Assembly (NCBI GenBank): GCA_028695145.1
Contig: JAQVJP010000019.1
Location: forward strand, 1-32,180
Origin: Eubacteriales bacterium
Lineage (GTDB): Bacteria > Bacillota > Clostridia > Saccharofermentanales > UBA5734
Length of the DNA stretch: 32,180 nt
Reading direction: 5' to 3'
Made by a program: the position numbers and the translations under genes. Below are positions 25,099-32,180 of the stretch, one piece after another. The notes beneath the pieces were generated by a model that was not told the origin of the DNA, searched no databases, and saw nothing but the letters and a program-made list of their open reading frames with translations. Positions within the stretch are counted from its first letter, which is position 1, and the number at the start of each line of letters is the position of its first letter.

Positions 25099-26024
25099 CA
25101 CTGATTCCTCCTTGAAGTAAGTAGATAGAGTACTGCCATTCTTACAGCTACCCCATTTGAGACTTGTTCATTAATTACCGATTGTGGAGAATCATATACA
25201 GCTGTAGGCATTTCAACACCATGATTGCATGGCCCTGGATGCATTAGTATCGCATCTGATTTGGCCATTTTTAAAACATCCTCACTTATTGAGAAGAAGC
25301 GCGCATATTCACTTACAGACGGGAACAAACCACTCTGCTGACGTTCGAGCTGTACTCGCAATCCCATTACCACATCAGCATCTTTTACTGCATCTTCGAC
25401 CTTCGAGCACAGAATCGCTGGGGTTCTTTCTATTCCTGGTGGAACCATAGTCGCAGGTCCGGCAAGATAAACCTGTGCGCCCATTTTGCTTAATCCCCAG
25501 AGATTACTTCTGGCAACTCTACTGTGAAGCAGATCTCCGACAATGGCTACCTTGAGACCTTCAAGTGTACCCTTATGTTTCCTGATCGTCATCATGTCAA
25601 GCAAGGCCTGTGTCGGATGCTCGTTCATGCCATCGCCGGCATTTATAACTGAGGCATTTATTTTTGAAGCAATGAGATGAGGCGCTCCGCTCTGCTGGTG
25701 CCGCATGATTACAATGTCAGTTGCCATACTATCAATCGTTCTGGCTGTATCAATCAATGATTCACCTTTTTTCACGCTGCTGCCTGATGCAGAAATATTC
25801 GCTGAAGAAGCGCCCATGAATTTTGAAGCCATCTCAAATGATAATCTTGTTCTTGTACTGTTTTCATAAAAAAGCGTTACAACTGATTTACCCTGCAGAT
25901 GCGAAGTCTTCTTACTGTTGGCAGACAGTACAAGTCTCATGGTATCAGCTGTATCAAGAATCAGCGATATCTCCTCTTTGCTTAACTCTTTCAAACCAAG
26001 CAGATCTTTACTTATCAGCTGCAT
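25098..26024 (-). CDS. pyrB: Aspartate carbamoyltransferase catalytic subunit
   Basis: Joins carbamoyl phosphate to aspartate, the first committed pyrimidine step. The 308 residues carry the carbamoyl-phosphate motif FYENSTRTRLSFE (Ser56-Thr57-Arg58-Thr59-Arg60), GDGMNEHPTQALLDMMTI, and HPGPCNHGVEM. No pyrI regulatory gene is present, as is usual in Gram-positives. The ATG at 26024 is preferred over a TTG two codons earlier because GGAAGG lies nine bases before it; this leaves two bases between it and the pyrR stop. Confidence 0.97.
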   Translation of the reverse strand: MQLISKDLLGLKELSKEEISLILDTADTMRLVLSANSKKTSHLQGKSVVTLFYENSTRTRLSFEMASKFMGASSANISASGSSVKKGESLIDTARTIDSMATDIVIMRHQQSGAPHLIASKINASVINAGDGMNEHPTQALLDMMTIRKHKGTLEGLKVAIVGDLLHSRVARSNLWGLSKMGAQVYLAGPATMVPPGIERTPAILCSKVEDAVKDADVVMGLRVQLERQQSGLFPSVSEYARFFSISEDVLKMAKSDAILMHPGPCNHGVEMPTAVYDSPQSVINEQVSNGVAVRMAVLYLLTSRRNQ

Positions 26025-26026
26025 AA

Positions 26027-26596
<570 letters not shown>

Positions 26597-26624
26597 TTAT
26601 AAATACTGGCAAAAGTCTCAACAA

Positions 26625-26655
26625 CAAAAAAGCCCTCTGTCCTGAGACAGAAGAC
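26625..26655 (-). terminator. Attenuator terminator of the pyr leader
   Basis: On the minus strand, GTCTTCTGTC and GACAGAGGGC form a 10-bp stem (with GU pairs) around a TCAG loop, followed directly by a run of six T and a G. This is a standard intrinsic terminator, 47 nt before the pyrR start codon, and it must be read through for the operon to be expressed. Its 5' arm (TCTTCTG) can alternatively pair with CAGAAGG in the upstream PyrR-binding-like sequence, giving an antiterminator. Confidence 0.8.
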
Positions 26656-26767
26656 CTGGCATCTGAAGTTCGCGCCACCCACAGACAAAATTTGTTATAT
26701 TTATGTCAGCCTGAAGAACAAACTGATACAATAAACTGTCCGCATATAAGCTAAAACATCGTATGAC

Positions 26768-26781
26768 AACCCTTCTGGACT
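26768..26781 (-). promoter_or_regulatory. PyrR-binding-loop-like sequence in the pyr leader RNA
   Basis: Minus-strand RNA reads AGUCCAGAAGGGUU, agreeing with the Bacillus PyrR consensus ARUCCNGNGAGGYU at 12 of 14 positions; the two mismatches are a swapped GA/AG pair. It can fold as AGUCC/GGGUU around an AGAA loop. PyrR-UMP bound here would keep it from pairing with the terminator 5' arm, allowing termination. The placement upstream of pyrR and a terminator supports the call; the consensus is recalled from memory. Confidence 0.65.
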
Positions 26782-26820
26782 CACAGGACCAGTTAAAAGG
26801 TATTACTTTTCTTGAAACTA

Positions 26821-26849
26821 AGCATAAACTAATAATTGACAGATTGCAA
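26821..26849 (-). promoter_or_regulatory. pyr operon promoter
   Basis: Minus-strand TTGCAA (26844-26849), a 17-nt spacer and TATGCT (26821-26826). It would start RNA near 26814, just upstream of the PyrR-binding-like hairpin, as an attenuation leader requires. It interleaves with the oppositely directed tRNA-Leu promoter: its -35 lies inside that promoter's spacer. Confidence 0.6.
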
Positions 26850-26864
26850 GATAATTGTTATTAT
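26836..26864 (+). promoter_or_regulatory. tRNA-Leu promoter
   Basis: TTGACA (26836-26841), a 17-nt spacer and TATTAT (26859-26864), near-perfect for the housekeeping sigma factor. RNA would start near 26871, about 17 nt before the mature tRNA. Confidence 0.8.
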
Positions 26865-26887
26865 TCGTTGGTAGATTTCACACACGA

Positions 26888-26974
26888 GCCGGTGTGCTGG
26901 AACTGGCAGACGGGGCGGACTCAAAATCCGTTGTCAGCGATGACGTGTGGGTTCAAGTCCCACCACCGGCACCA
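26888..26974 (+). tRNA. tRNA-Leu (anticodon CAA)
   Basis: Acceptor arms GCCGGTG (26888-26894) and CACCGGC (26964-26970) pair fully, with discriminator A and an encoded CCA (26972-26974). The anticodon loop is CTCAAAA, giving CAA, which reads UUG. The extended variable arm (TTGTCAGCGATGACG region) is the class II form expected of Leu, and the T-arm has GTTCAAGTC. Own promoter and terminator flank it. Because it reads a UNN codon it is a likely substrate of the MiaA and MiaB encoded here. Confidence 0.95.
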
Positions 26975-26980
26975 AATGAG

Positions 26981-27028
26981 AATAATCGCTTCAGTTTATG
27001 ATAAATAATCTGAGGCGATTATTTTTTT
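26981..27028 (+). terminator. Intrinsic terminator after tRNA-Leu
   Basis: AATAATCGCTTCAG (26981-26994) pairs with CTGAGGCGATTATT (27010-27023), 14 bp with one GU, around a 15-nt loop, and runs into seven T. It ends the tRNA transcript seven bases after CCA. Confidence 0.92.
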
Positions 27029-27054
27029 GTTTGTGACAAATACTGTTGTATAAT
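27027..27054 (+). promoter_or_regulatory. Promoter of the putative metal exporter gene
   Basis: Perfect -10 TATAAT at 27049-27054, with a weak -35 TTGTTT (27027-27032) at 16-nt spacing, directly after the tRNA-Leu terminator. It predicts a leader of about 35 nt before the ATG at 27097. Confidence 0.6.
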
Positions 27055-27096
27055 TAAATGATCGTAAACAGTAGACAGATTGATCGGAGAAATAAA

Positions 27097-28281
27097 ATGC
27101 TCGACACCATATTTTCAACAGCCTTCGCGGCTGCTTATAGTGCTATATTTGAAGTTGGGGCTATAATGGCAGTTCTGATGCTGATTTTTGGCATTCTCGA
27201 TTATCAAAAAGGCGACAAATTGCGAGATATTGTTATTAAACGCAAACTTGATCGTCCTTTTCTAATGACTATCCTGGCACTTATACCAGTCGACGGAACA
27301 CTTTTATTTCAATACAGCACATACAAAAAGAAAGGTATTCGTCCTGGTTCCTTGTTGGCGGGAATGATCGGAATTGGTGAAGAATCAACATATTTAATTT
27401 TATCTTATAATCCACTTTCCTGGATTTTAATCGCGGTTATCAAGTTGATAACAGGAGCATTAGCAGGCACCGCATTAAATCTGGCCGATAAAAAAATGAA
27501 CATAGCTGATAGATGGCATAAGAACGACCGAAATATTGCCGAAGACTCAAAAGCCATCGAAGCAGACGAAAATTTCCATGAGCTTCCGGATAAATTCAGA
27601 CACAAACTTCACCATATGCGCTATCATATGCTTGGAAAATGGTTCTGGATAATGTTTCTTGTCGCATTTGGAGTACAAATCGGACTTAAACTGCTGTCTC
27701 TTATTTTTGACAGATCTGTTGAATCATGGCAAGCGATGAATATCCCACTGATTTCCTGGCTGGCAATGTCGGGAATTGTTGTAGTTTTACTCTATAGAAT
27801 TATGACAAGTTTGATGACTCAGGAGTTCGGGAAAATATTCGAACATGAATTTGAAGACACAGGTGATGCCATAGGAGATCTGGCTGAAATCTGTTCAGGT
27901 GTTATACTGACAATTTTCGCTCTGTCATTTTTTATTAATCTGCTTATCGGCTTAGTCGGTAACGATCAGCTTGCTAATCTTCTGGCTGGTCAGGAAATAC
28001 TGGCAGTACTTGCGGCAGCGTTTATAGGCCTAATACCAGGAACAGGGGCTTCACTTGCCTTTACCACACTATACTTCTCGCTTGCCGGCAGTAGTGGCGC
28101 ATTACCTTTTGCATCTTTGCTTACGTGCTCTATCGCACTTATCGGCGATTCACAAATCGTAGGCAAAAAGCAAATCGGGCATAGTCAGAAATATTTACAT
28201 CTAATAACCGCCGCAATCGCTTTGCTGGTAGGTTTTATTGCTCTTGCCATAGAAACAAGGCTGCATCTTAACTTAATGTAA
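27097..28281 (+). CDS. Putative 10-TM heavy-metal exporter (ArsP_2 / putative manganese transporter type)
   Basis: An integral membrane protein of 394 residues with about ten hydrophobic segments. Two halves carry a similar repeat: LALIPVDGTLLFQYSTYKKKGIRPGSLLAGMIGIGEESTYLIL (60-102) and FIGLIPGTGASLAFTTLYFSLAGSSGALPFASLLTCSIALIGDS (309-352), the LIPxxG...LY...G pattern of the ArsP_2 group. The halves are split by a cytoplasmic loop rich in His and acidic residues (about 130-180, HKNDRN...HKLHHMRYH), a plausible metal-binding segment. Manganese or arsenic as cargo is unproven. The ATG at 27097 has CGGAGA upstream; an ATG at 27058 lies next to the -10 and is rejected. The gene is alone on its strand. 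Confidence 0.7.
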   Translation: MLDTIFSTAFAAAYSAIFEVGAIMAVLMLIFGILDYQKGDKLRDIVIKRKLDRPFLMTILALIPVDGTLLFQYSTYKKKGIRPGSLLAGMIGIGEESTYLILSYNPLSWILIAVIKLITGALAGTALNLADKKMNIADRWHKNDRNIAEDSKAIEADENFHELPDKFRHKLHHMRYHMLGKWFWIMFLVAFGVQIGLKLLSLIFDRSVESWQAMNIPLISWLAMSGIVVVLLYRIMTSLMTQEFGKIFEHEFEDTGDAIGDLAEICSGVILTIFALSFFINLLIGLVGNDQLANLLAGQEILAVLAAAFIGLIPGTGASLAFTTLYFSLAGSSGALPFASLLTCSIALIGDSQIVGKKQIGHSQKYLHLITAAIALLVGFIALAIETRLHLNLM

Positions 28282-28290
28282 GACGCAGCC
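28259..28290. terminator. Hairpin shared by two convergent genes
   Basis: GGCTGCATCTTA (28259-28270) and TAAGACGCAGCC (28279-28290) form a 12-bp stem with one mismatch and an 8-nt loop, spanning the exporter stop codon and ending 8 bases before the glf stop. On the minus strand it is followed by TTGTTTCTAT, so it suits glf best. On the plus strand the T content is low. Confidence 0.6.
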
Positions 28291-28298
28291 CCGTATTT

Positions 28299-29408
28299 CT
28301 ATTTGAGTTTCTTCATCACAGAAGCGATAACCTGATCCATATTATAGTAGCGATATTCAGCAAGACGACCGACAAACAATGTACCTCCCTGCTCTTCAAG
28401 ATCATGAACATGGTCGAAGTAAGCTTGTCTTTTGCCAATATTTTCTTGATTAAGAACAACATAAGATGGGACACCGTCTGCAGATGGATACTCAATACAG
28501 AGCGCGGTCTTATCAGATTGCTCATTAGTCATGTGTTTAAATTCTGTAATTCTGGTAAAAGCATAGTCATTCGGATAATTTACTACCGCTGCAGGTTGAA
28601 ACTGTTTCTGATCAAGATATCTGAAATCAAATTTTACAGAGCGATAGTCAAGCCTGCCATAGGCTTCATCAAAATAACTGTCCAGCTTACCGGTGTAAAC
28701 CTTCAGATCATATTTTCCAGGCTTATCATACTCTGATCTTGCCAGGAAATAATCAGCGTTAAGTTCCAGCGTAATCGAAGGATGATCAAGCATATTCTTA
28801 ATCATATGCGTATACCCGCCAATCGGCAGCCCCTGGTATAAATCAGTAAAATAACGGTTATCTCTGTTATATCTTATCGGTATTCTGCCGGCAATTTCAG
28901 CTGACAAAGATTCCGGTTCAGCCGCCCATTGTTTACGTGTGTAATTATGAAAAAATTTCTCATATAAATAAGTACCAACTTGAGATATGACGGCATCCCG
29001 AAAATTTTCCGGCGGATTTTTATATGTTGATCTGGCAACCTCATCAGCAAGAAATCCTTCGATTTCGCGAATACCGATATCTATGCCAAATAATTGACAT
29101 ATCGTATCTCTGTTAATAGGAAAAGGGAGCAGCTGCCCATCAACATAGGACATAACTCTATGCTGATAGAAATTAAAATCCGCAAAACGCTGGCAAAAGT
29201 CCCAGACTTCAGTCATGTTAGTATGAAATATATGTGGACCGTACTTATGTATTATCACACCTGCCTGCGACATACCATCGTAACAATTACCACCAACATG
29301 TGGTTGCTTCTCTATTACGTGAACAGTATCGCCCTTTTCGGCCAGCAGCCTGGCAGCAGTAGCGCCAGCCAAACCGGCACCAATAATCAAACATTTTCTC
29401 ATTGCCAT
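28299..29408 (-). CDS. glf: UDP-galactopyranose mutase
   Basis: Converts UDP-galactopyranose to UDP-galactofuranose, the donor for galactofuranose in surface polysaccharides. The 369 residues equal the usual length. The N-terminal FAD fold is CLIIGAGLAGATAARLLAEKG, with VIEKQPHVGGNCYDG and YGPHIFHT next. NYTRKQWAAEPESLSAEIAGRIPIRYNRDNRYF and the C-terminal YRYYNMDQVI are characteristic. The ATG at 29408 is set by AGGAGG eight bases upstream; a longer frame from 29477 overlaps bioY and is not used. It follows bioY by 65 nt and is likely cotranscribed, although the functions are unrelated. Confidence 0.96.
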   Translation of the reverse strand: MAMRKCLIIGAGLAGATAARLLAEKGDTVHVIEKQPHVGGNCYDGMSQAGVIIHKYGPHIFHTNMTEVWDFCQRFADFNFYQHRVMSYVDGQLLPFPINRDTICQLFGIDIGIREIEGFLADEVARSTYKNPPENFRDAVISQVGTYLYEKFFHNYTRKQWAAEPESLSAEIAGRIPIRYNRDNRYFTDLYQGLPIGGYTHMIKNMLDHPSITLELNADYFLARSEYDKPGKYDLKVYTGKLDSYFDEAYGRLDYRSVKFDFRYLDQKQFQPAAVVNYPNDYAFTRITEFKHMTNEQSDKTALCIEYPSADGVPSYVVLNQENIGKRQAYFDHVHDLEEQGGTLFVGRLAEYRYYNMDQVIASVMKKLK

Positions 29409-29473
29409 AGTATTCACCTCCTGCACTAATCTTAACCGTCCAGACAGGGTCAGGCAAGCTTTCTCATTACTTG

Positions 29474-30046
29474 TCAAATATTTCTTACCTGCGGCAGTGC
29501 TCTGTGAACAGCAGCAGCTGTAAAAACCGCGGCTGCTGCCTTCAGCATATCAAGAAGCACAAAAGGATACACACAAGCCGCAAGAGCTGCTTGGAGAGAA
29601 GTTTCCATTACAGCCATAAATTGAATTGTACCAAGCGCATAGCATACAAATAACCCTAATATACAGGCAATATAATCAAAAACAAATTTAATTTTACCGT
29701 TAACATTAATTCTGCTGATCATGGCTATTATTAAAACCATGAATATGTACGAACTTATAAAACCACCTGTAGGGCCAACAATCACTGAGAATCCACCACG
29801 AAATCCGGAAAAAACAGGTAATCCGGCAACTCCCATCAATATATAAACAGCAGTTGAAACAGCAGCCAATTTCCAGCTAAGTACCAGACCGGTCAACATG
29901 ATAGCAAAAACACTCATCGATATAGGTACTGGTCCTATAGGCAGAGTAATAACTGAGAACACAGCAATAATCGCCGCGAACATAGCACATAAAACCAAAT
30001 AAAACACTTTTTTTCTTTTTAGTGTTGATTCCCCAGTGTATTTCAT
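29474..30046 (-). CDS. bioY: BioY biotin ECF transporter S component
   Basis: Membrane-embedded biotin-binding component of an energy-coupling-factor transporter. The 190-residue protein has about six helices and the BioY signature GLPVFSGFRGGF (75-86) with GPTGGF (91-96), plus LPIGPVPISMSVFAIMLTG earlier. No ATPase or EcfT gene is nearby, so it probably shares the cell's common ECF module. I chose the ATG at 30046; a TTG two codons upstream, closer to the AGGAAAGG ribosome site, is an alternative. No biotin synthesis genes lie in the window. Confidence 0.95.
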   Translation of the reverse strand: MKYTGESTLKRKKVFYLVLCAMFAAIIAVFSVITLPIGPVPISMSVFAIMLTGLVLSWKLAAVSTAVYILMGVAGLPVFSGFRGGFSVIVGPTGGFISSYIFMVLIIAMISRINVNGKIKFVFDYIACILGLFVCYALGTIQFMAVMETSLQAALAACVYPFVLLDMLKAAAAVFTAAAVHRALPQVRNI

Positions 30047-30111
30047 AAACAATACGCTTCCTTTCCTTGTACTTGATAACTATTAACTTATAGCAATTAA
30101 GCAGCGGAATC

Positions 30112-30140
30112 AGAATATATGAGAACATGACCTTTGTCAA
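30112..30140 (-). promoter_or_regulatory. bioY promoter
   Basis: Minus-strand TTGACA (30135-30140), a 17-nt spacer and TATTCT (30112-30117). It gives a leader of about 55-60 nt. I could not identify a BirA operator (GTTAAC-type inverted repeat) over it, so biotin control is unproven. Confidence 0.7.
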
Positions 30141-30206
30141 CCCATACATCATCATTTAGTTTACTATGTTAAGAAAAGTAGTATACACTTATTTTTTCAG
30201 AGCAAG

Positions 30207-30236
30207 AAAAAACCTCAGCCGTTAAGCTGAGGTTTT
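30207..30236 (-). terminator. Terminator of the two-tRNA unit
   Basis: AAAACCTCAGC and GCTGAGGTTTT pair over 11 bp around a 6-nt loop, and the minus strand continues as a run of six T. It starts at the CCA of tRNA-Tyr, so the tRNA transcript ends almost immediately after the mature sequence. Confidence 0.9.
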
Positions 30237-30320
30237 GGTGGGGGAAGGTGGATTCGAACCACCGAAGTCGTCGACAACAGATTTACAGTCTGCCCCCTTT
30301 GGCCGCTCGGGAATTCCCCC
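30236..30320 (-). tRNA. tRNA-Tyr (anticodon GTA)
   Basis: Acceptor GGGGGAA pairs with TTCCCCC, followed by A and encoded CCA (30236-30238). The anticodon loop CTGTAAA gives GTA. A long variable arm (class II) and a T-arm with GGTTCGAATCC are present. Tyr codons are UAU/UAC, so A37 is a MiaA/MiaB target. Second gene of a two-tRNA unit. Confidence 0.95.
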
Positions 30321-30337
30321 ATATGGTATTGTGAAAA

Positions 30338-30414
30338 TGGTGGGCCTTCAGGGACTTGAACCCCGGACCGACCGGTTATGAGCCGGTTGCTCTAACCAAC
30401 TGAGCTAAAGGCCC
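30338..30414 (-). tRNA. tRNA with CAT anticodon: probably tRNA-Ile2 (lysidine), or elongator tRNA-Met
   Basis: Acceptor GGGCCTT pairs with AAGGCCC, followed by A and encoded CCA (30338-30340). The anticodon loop CTCATAA gives CAT. The body GCCTTTAGCTCAGTTGGTTAGAGCA resembles, as far as I recall, the Bacillus Ile2 tRNA whose C34 becomes lysidine to read AUA. Elongator Met cannot be excluded, while initiator Met is unlikely because there is no run of three GC pairs in the anticodon stem next to an unpaired 5' base. First gene of the two-tRNA unit. Confidence 0.88.
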
Positions 30415-30465
30415 ACATGAGTTGATCTGTGTACTTGCGGCACCCAGACCGAAGCGACAAGGGAG

Positions 30466-30494
30466 ATTATATATAACCTTGAGCCAAGTGTCAA
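30466..30494 (-). promoter_or_regulatory. Promoter of the two-tRNA unit, perfect consensus
   Basis: Minus-strand TTGACA (30489-30494), exactly 17 nt, then TATAAT (30466-30471): both hexamers perfect. It lies 52 nt before the first tRNA, as expected for a highly expressed stable-RNA unit. Confidence 0.92.
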
Positions 30495-30566
30495 CCCATT
30501 TTTTAACCATTTTCAAAATAAATTCTCTCGGCGCTACTCAAATAATTTTTTTGGCATTTTCGCCGT

Positions 30567-32006
30567 TTAGTCAACAGTCTGCGAGACAAGATCTTTTACC
30601 AGTTTTTTGAATAATCTACCTCGCTCTTCAAAATGACGGAACGCGTCGAAACTGGTACCGGCCGGAGTTAAAACAACAACTTCTCCAGATTTTGCCAGAT
30701 TCTGAGCTTGAGAAACAGCTTCTTCATATGTATCACAATTTATAATAGTCATTTCAGCCAGATCATGCCCGGCTTCCTCTGCTTCTTGTTTTAAATTCTC
30801 AAGTATCAAATCACTGTTAGAACCGCAAAGAATCAAGCGGTCACATACCTGCAATATTTTGCGGCCCAAACCTGTATAATCACATTTTTTATCTTGACCA
30901 CCCATAATCAATACCGCATGCTCAGAGCGATCAGCAAGAGCTCTCAGAGCGGCCTTACTGCGGCTTGGACTGGTATCAATCGAGCTGTTATAATAACGTA
31001 TACCGTCAAGCTCACGTACGAGTTCCATACGATGTTCTACTCCACCGAAGGTTGTAGCGACATCAATAATAGCCGCCGGATTAACATAAGACCATACAGC
31101 GGTTATCGCCGCAAGGTAATTCTCGACATTATGCCTTCCGGGAATTACGATATCATCTTGATGCATGATTGTTTCAATCAAACCATTTTCCCGCCAGCAT
31201 AACCAGCCGTTATGGAGTACAGCACCAGGTTCGGCTGAAGAATTTTTTCTGCTGAACCAATGTACAAAACCTCTGGCTTCACTGGACAGAACGGAAGTTT
31301 CATAATTATCAGCATTTAGAATTAGATCACCGTCAAAAGGCTGGTAAAGATAAATATTTTTTTTGGCATCAATATATTCCTGATAATCAGTATGAACATC
31401 AAGATGATTAGGAGATATATTGGTAACAACAGCTATATCAGGGCTCTTACGCATACTCATCAACTGAAAACTTGATAATTCCAGAACTACTGCGTCATCA
31501 GGCCTAACTGAATCAATACGGTCGAGCAGCGGAGTACCTATATTGCCCCCAAGATGCACTCTCCAGCCAGCTTTTTCCAGCATCATACTTATCAGAGTTG
31601 TAGTCGTTGTTTTCCCATCGCTGCCTGTTACTGCCCATATTCTCGCTGGACACAACTCCATAAAAACTTCCATCTCAGAAGTTATCACCGCACCTCTGGA
31701 TCGTTCAGCGAGAAGTTGAGGAACATCAAATCTCATTTTAGGTGTGCGAAATACAATATCAAAACCTCTGAGATTTTCCAGATAATCCGGTCCTACACTC
31801 CAGTTAAGATATATACCATCTTGTTCAAATTCCTGCCTGGTTCTGGATAACACCGGGTCATTAGCCTCAAGCATATCAAAAGCAGTAATTTTCGCGCCCA
31901 GTTCATATATATATCTGATCAAAGGACGATTGCTGATACCCACTCCCATAACAGCAACTCTTTTCCCGTTAATCATCTTTTTAAATTCATTTAACTTTCT
32001 ATTCAT
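30567..32006 (-). CDS. murD: UDP-N-acetylmuramoylalanine--D-glutamate ligase
   Basis: Adds D-Glu to UDP-MurNAc-L-Ala in peptidoglycan synthesis, in the cytoplasm. The 479 residues show an N-terminal Rossmann-like domain (KRVAVMGVGISNRPLIRYI), the ATP loop AVTGSDGKTTTTT (residues 125-137; GSDGKT rather than GTNGKT), NISPNHLDVHTDYQEYIDAKKNI, and the C-terminal YYNSSIDTSPSRSKAAL and VLIMGGQDK. This is a variant of the DSKATNP loop; it matches, from memory, clostridial MurD. The start has GAGGG seven bases before it. It has its own promoter and no division or cell-wall neighbour in view. Confidence 0.95.
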   Translation of the reverse strand: MNRKLNEFKKMINGKRVAVMGVGISNRPLIRYIYELGAKITAFDMLEANDPVLSRTRQEFEQDGIYLNWSVGPDYLENLRGFDIVFRTPKMRFDVPQLLAERSRGAVITSEMEVFMELCPARIWAVTGSDGKTTTTTLISMMLEKAGWRVHLGGNIGTPLLDRIDSVRPDDAVVLELSSFQLMSMRKSPDIAVVTNISPNHLDVHTDYQEYIDAKKNIYLYQPFDGDLILNADNYETSVLSSEARGFVHWFSRKNSSAEPGAVLHNGWLCWRENGLIETIMHQDDIVIPGRHNVENYLAAITAVWSYVNPAAIIDVATTFGGVEHRMELVRELDGIRYYNSSIDTSPSRSKAALRALADRSEHAVLIMGGQDKKCDYTGLGRKILQVCDRLILCGSNSDLILENLKQEAEEAGHDLAEMTIINCDTYEEAVSQAQNLAKSGEVVVLTPAGTSFDAFRHFEERGRLFKKLVKDLVSQTVD

Positions 32007-32047
32007 CTGTCTTCCCTCACAATTATTAATTATCTATACAATAGCAT

Positions 32048-32076
32048 ATTATATCCTGCATTCTTTGACTGTACAA
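32048..32076 (-). promoter_or_regulatory. murD promoter
   Basis: Minus-strand TTGTAC (32071-32076), a 17-nt spacer and a perfect TATAAT (32048-32053), about 42 nt before the murD start codon. It suggests murD can be expressed independently of whatever lies to the right of the window. Confidence 0.75.
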
Positions 32077-32180
32077 TTACAGCTGTTTTTCAATAATATA
32101 ATTTTTGTTTTTTCAGAAAACAGGTATTGCTTTTTTCTCATCTGTGAGTTATGATAGTCAACGTCCCGCGGGAATGGCGG

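Noticed and set aside
26694-26721. Minus-strand TTGTTC-16-TATAAC as the pyr promoter
   Set aside because: It would start transcription downstream of the PyrR-binding-like sequence and leave it unused; TTGCAA-17-TATGCT upstream fits an attenuation leader better. It remains a possible secondary start.
26763-27008. An 81-codon plus-strand open frame
   Set aside because: It runs straight through tRNA-Leu and into its terminator, has no ribosome site, and its protein looks random.
29409-29477. 23-residue N-terminal extension of glf
   Set aside because: It overlaps the bioY end, and a perfect AGGAGG sits eight bases before the ATG at 29408, which matches the usual family start.
32044-32180. A 43-45 codon minus-strand open frame at the right edge
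   Set aside because: Composition is not convincing, it covers the murD promoter, and another frame could equally be the tail of an upstream gene; too little sequence to decide.

Overview
The window is low-GC, Gram-positive-type chromosomal DNA. Strong AGGAGG-like ribosome sites, TTG starts and many 1-4 nt gene overlaps are typical of Firmicutes. The class I-B dihydroorotate dehydrogenase pair pyrD/pyrK, PyrR, and a lexA promoter carrying a CGAAC-N4-GTTTG box point to an anaerobic Clostridia-type organism. I cannot name a genus. There is no sign of an insertion sequence, phage, CRISPR array or toxin-antitoxin module; the content is almost entirely core housekeeping.

Layout, left to right. (1) 1-1300: the 5' part of a single-pass membrane protein gene (minus) runs off the left edge and is divergent from lexA (plus). 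The gap holds a lexA promoter overlapped by an SOS box, and a second, perfectly palindromic LexA-like box lies inside the membrane-protein gene. (2) 1258-8778, minus: miaB-mutS-mutL-miaA-hfq, a tRNA-modification and mismatch-repair operon whose last gene (hfq) overlaps lexA tail to tail. (3) 8858-15431, minus: an unknown membrane protein with a possible GRAM/PH-like strand pattern, DAHP synthase, then the MoxR ATPase, DUF58 and TgpA-type transglutaminase trio. (4) 15487-26578, minus: pyrR-pyrB-pyrC-pyrF-carB-pyrK-pyrD-pyrE-like, then a YgjP-type metallopeptidase and an RluA-type pseudouridine synthase. With the divergent OPRT counted, these genes cover the de novo UMP pathway apart from carA. 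The operon is preceded by a PyrR-type attenuator leader whose promoter interleaves with the divergent tRNA-Leu promoter. (5) 26836-28281, plus: tRNA-Leu(CAA) with its own promoter and terminator, then a 10-TM putative metal exporter. (6) 28299-30046, minus: glf (UDP-galactopyranose mutase) and bioY (biotin ECF S component). (7) 30207-30494, minus: a two-tRNA unit (Ile2/Met-CAU, then Tyr-GTA) with a perfect consensus promoter and a strong terminator. (8) 30567-32076, minus: murD with its own promoter. The remaining ~100 bases at the right edge hold nothing I recognise.

The most interesting points are regulatory: the two SOS boxes around the lexA divergent pair, the pyr leader and its interleaved promoters, and the direct repeats before an orphan carB. 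Among proteins, they are the OPRT-like protein with a broken PRPP motif, Hfq with YKS in place of YKH, and the unknown membrane protein next to DAHP synthase. I see no clear new multi-gene system.
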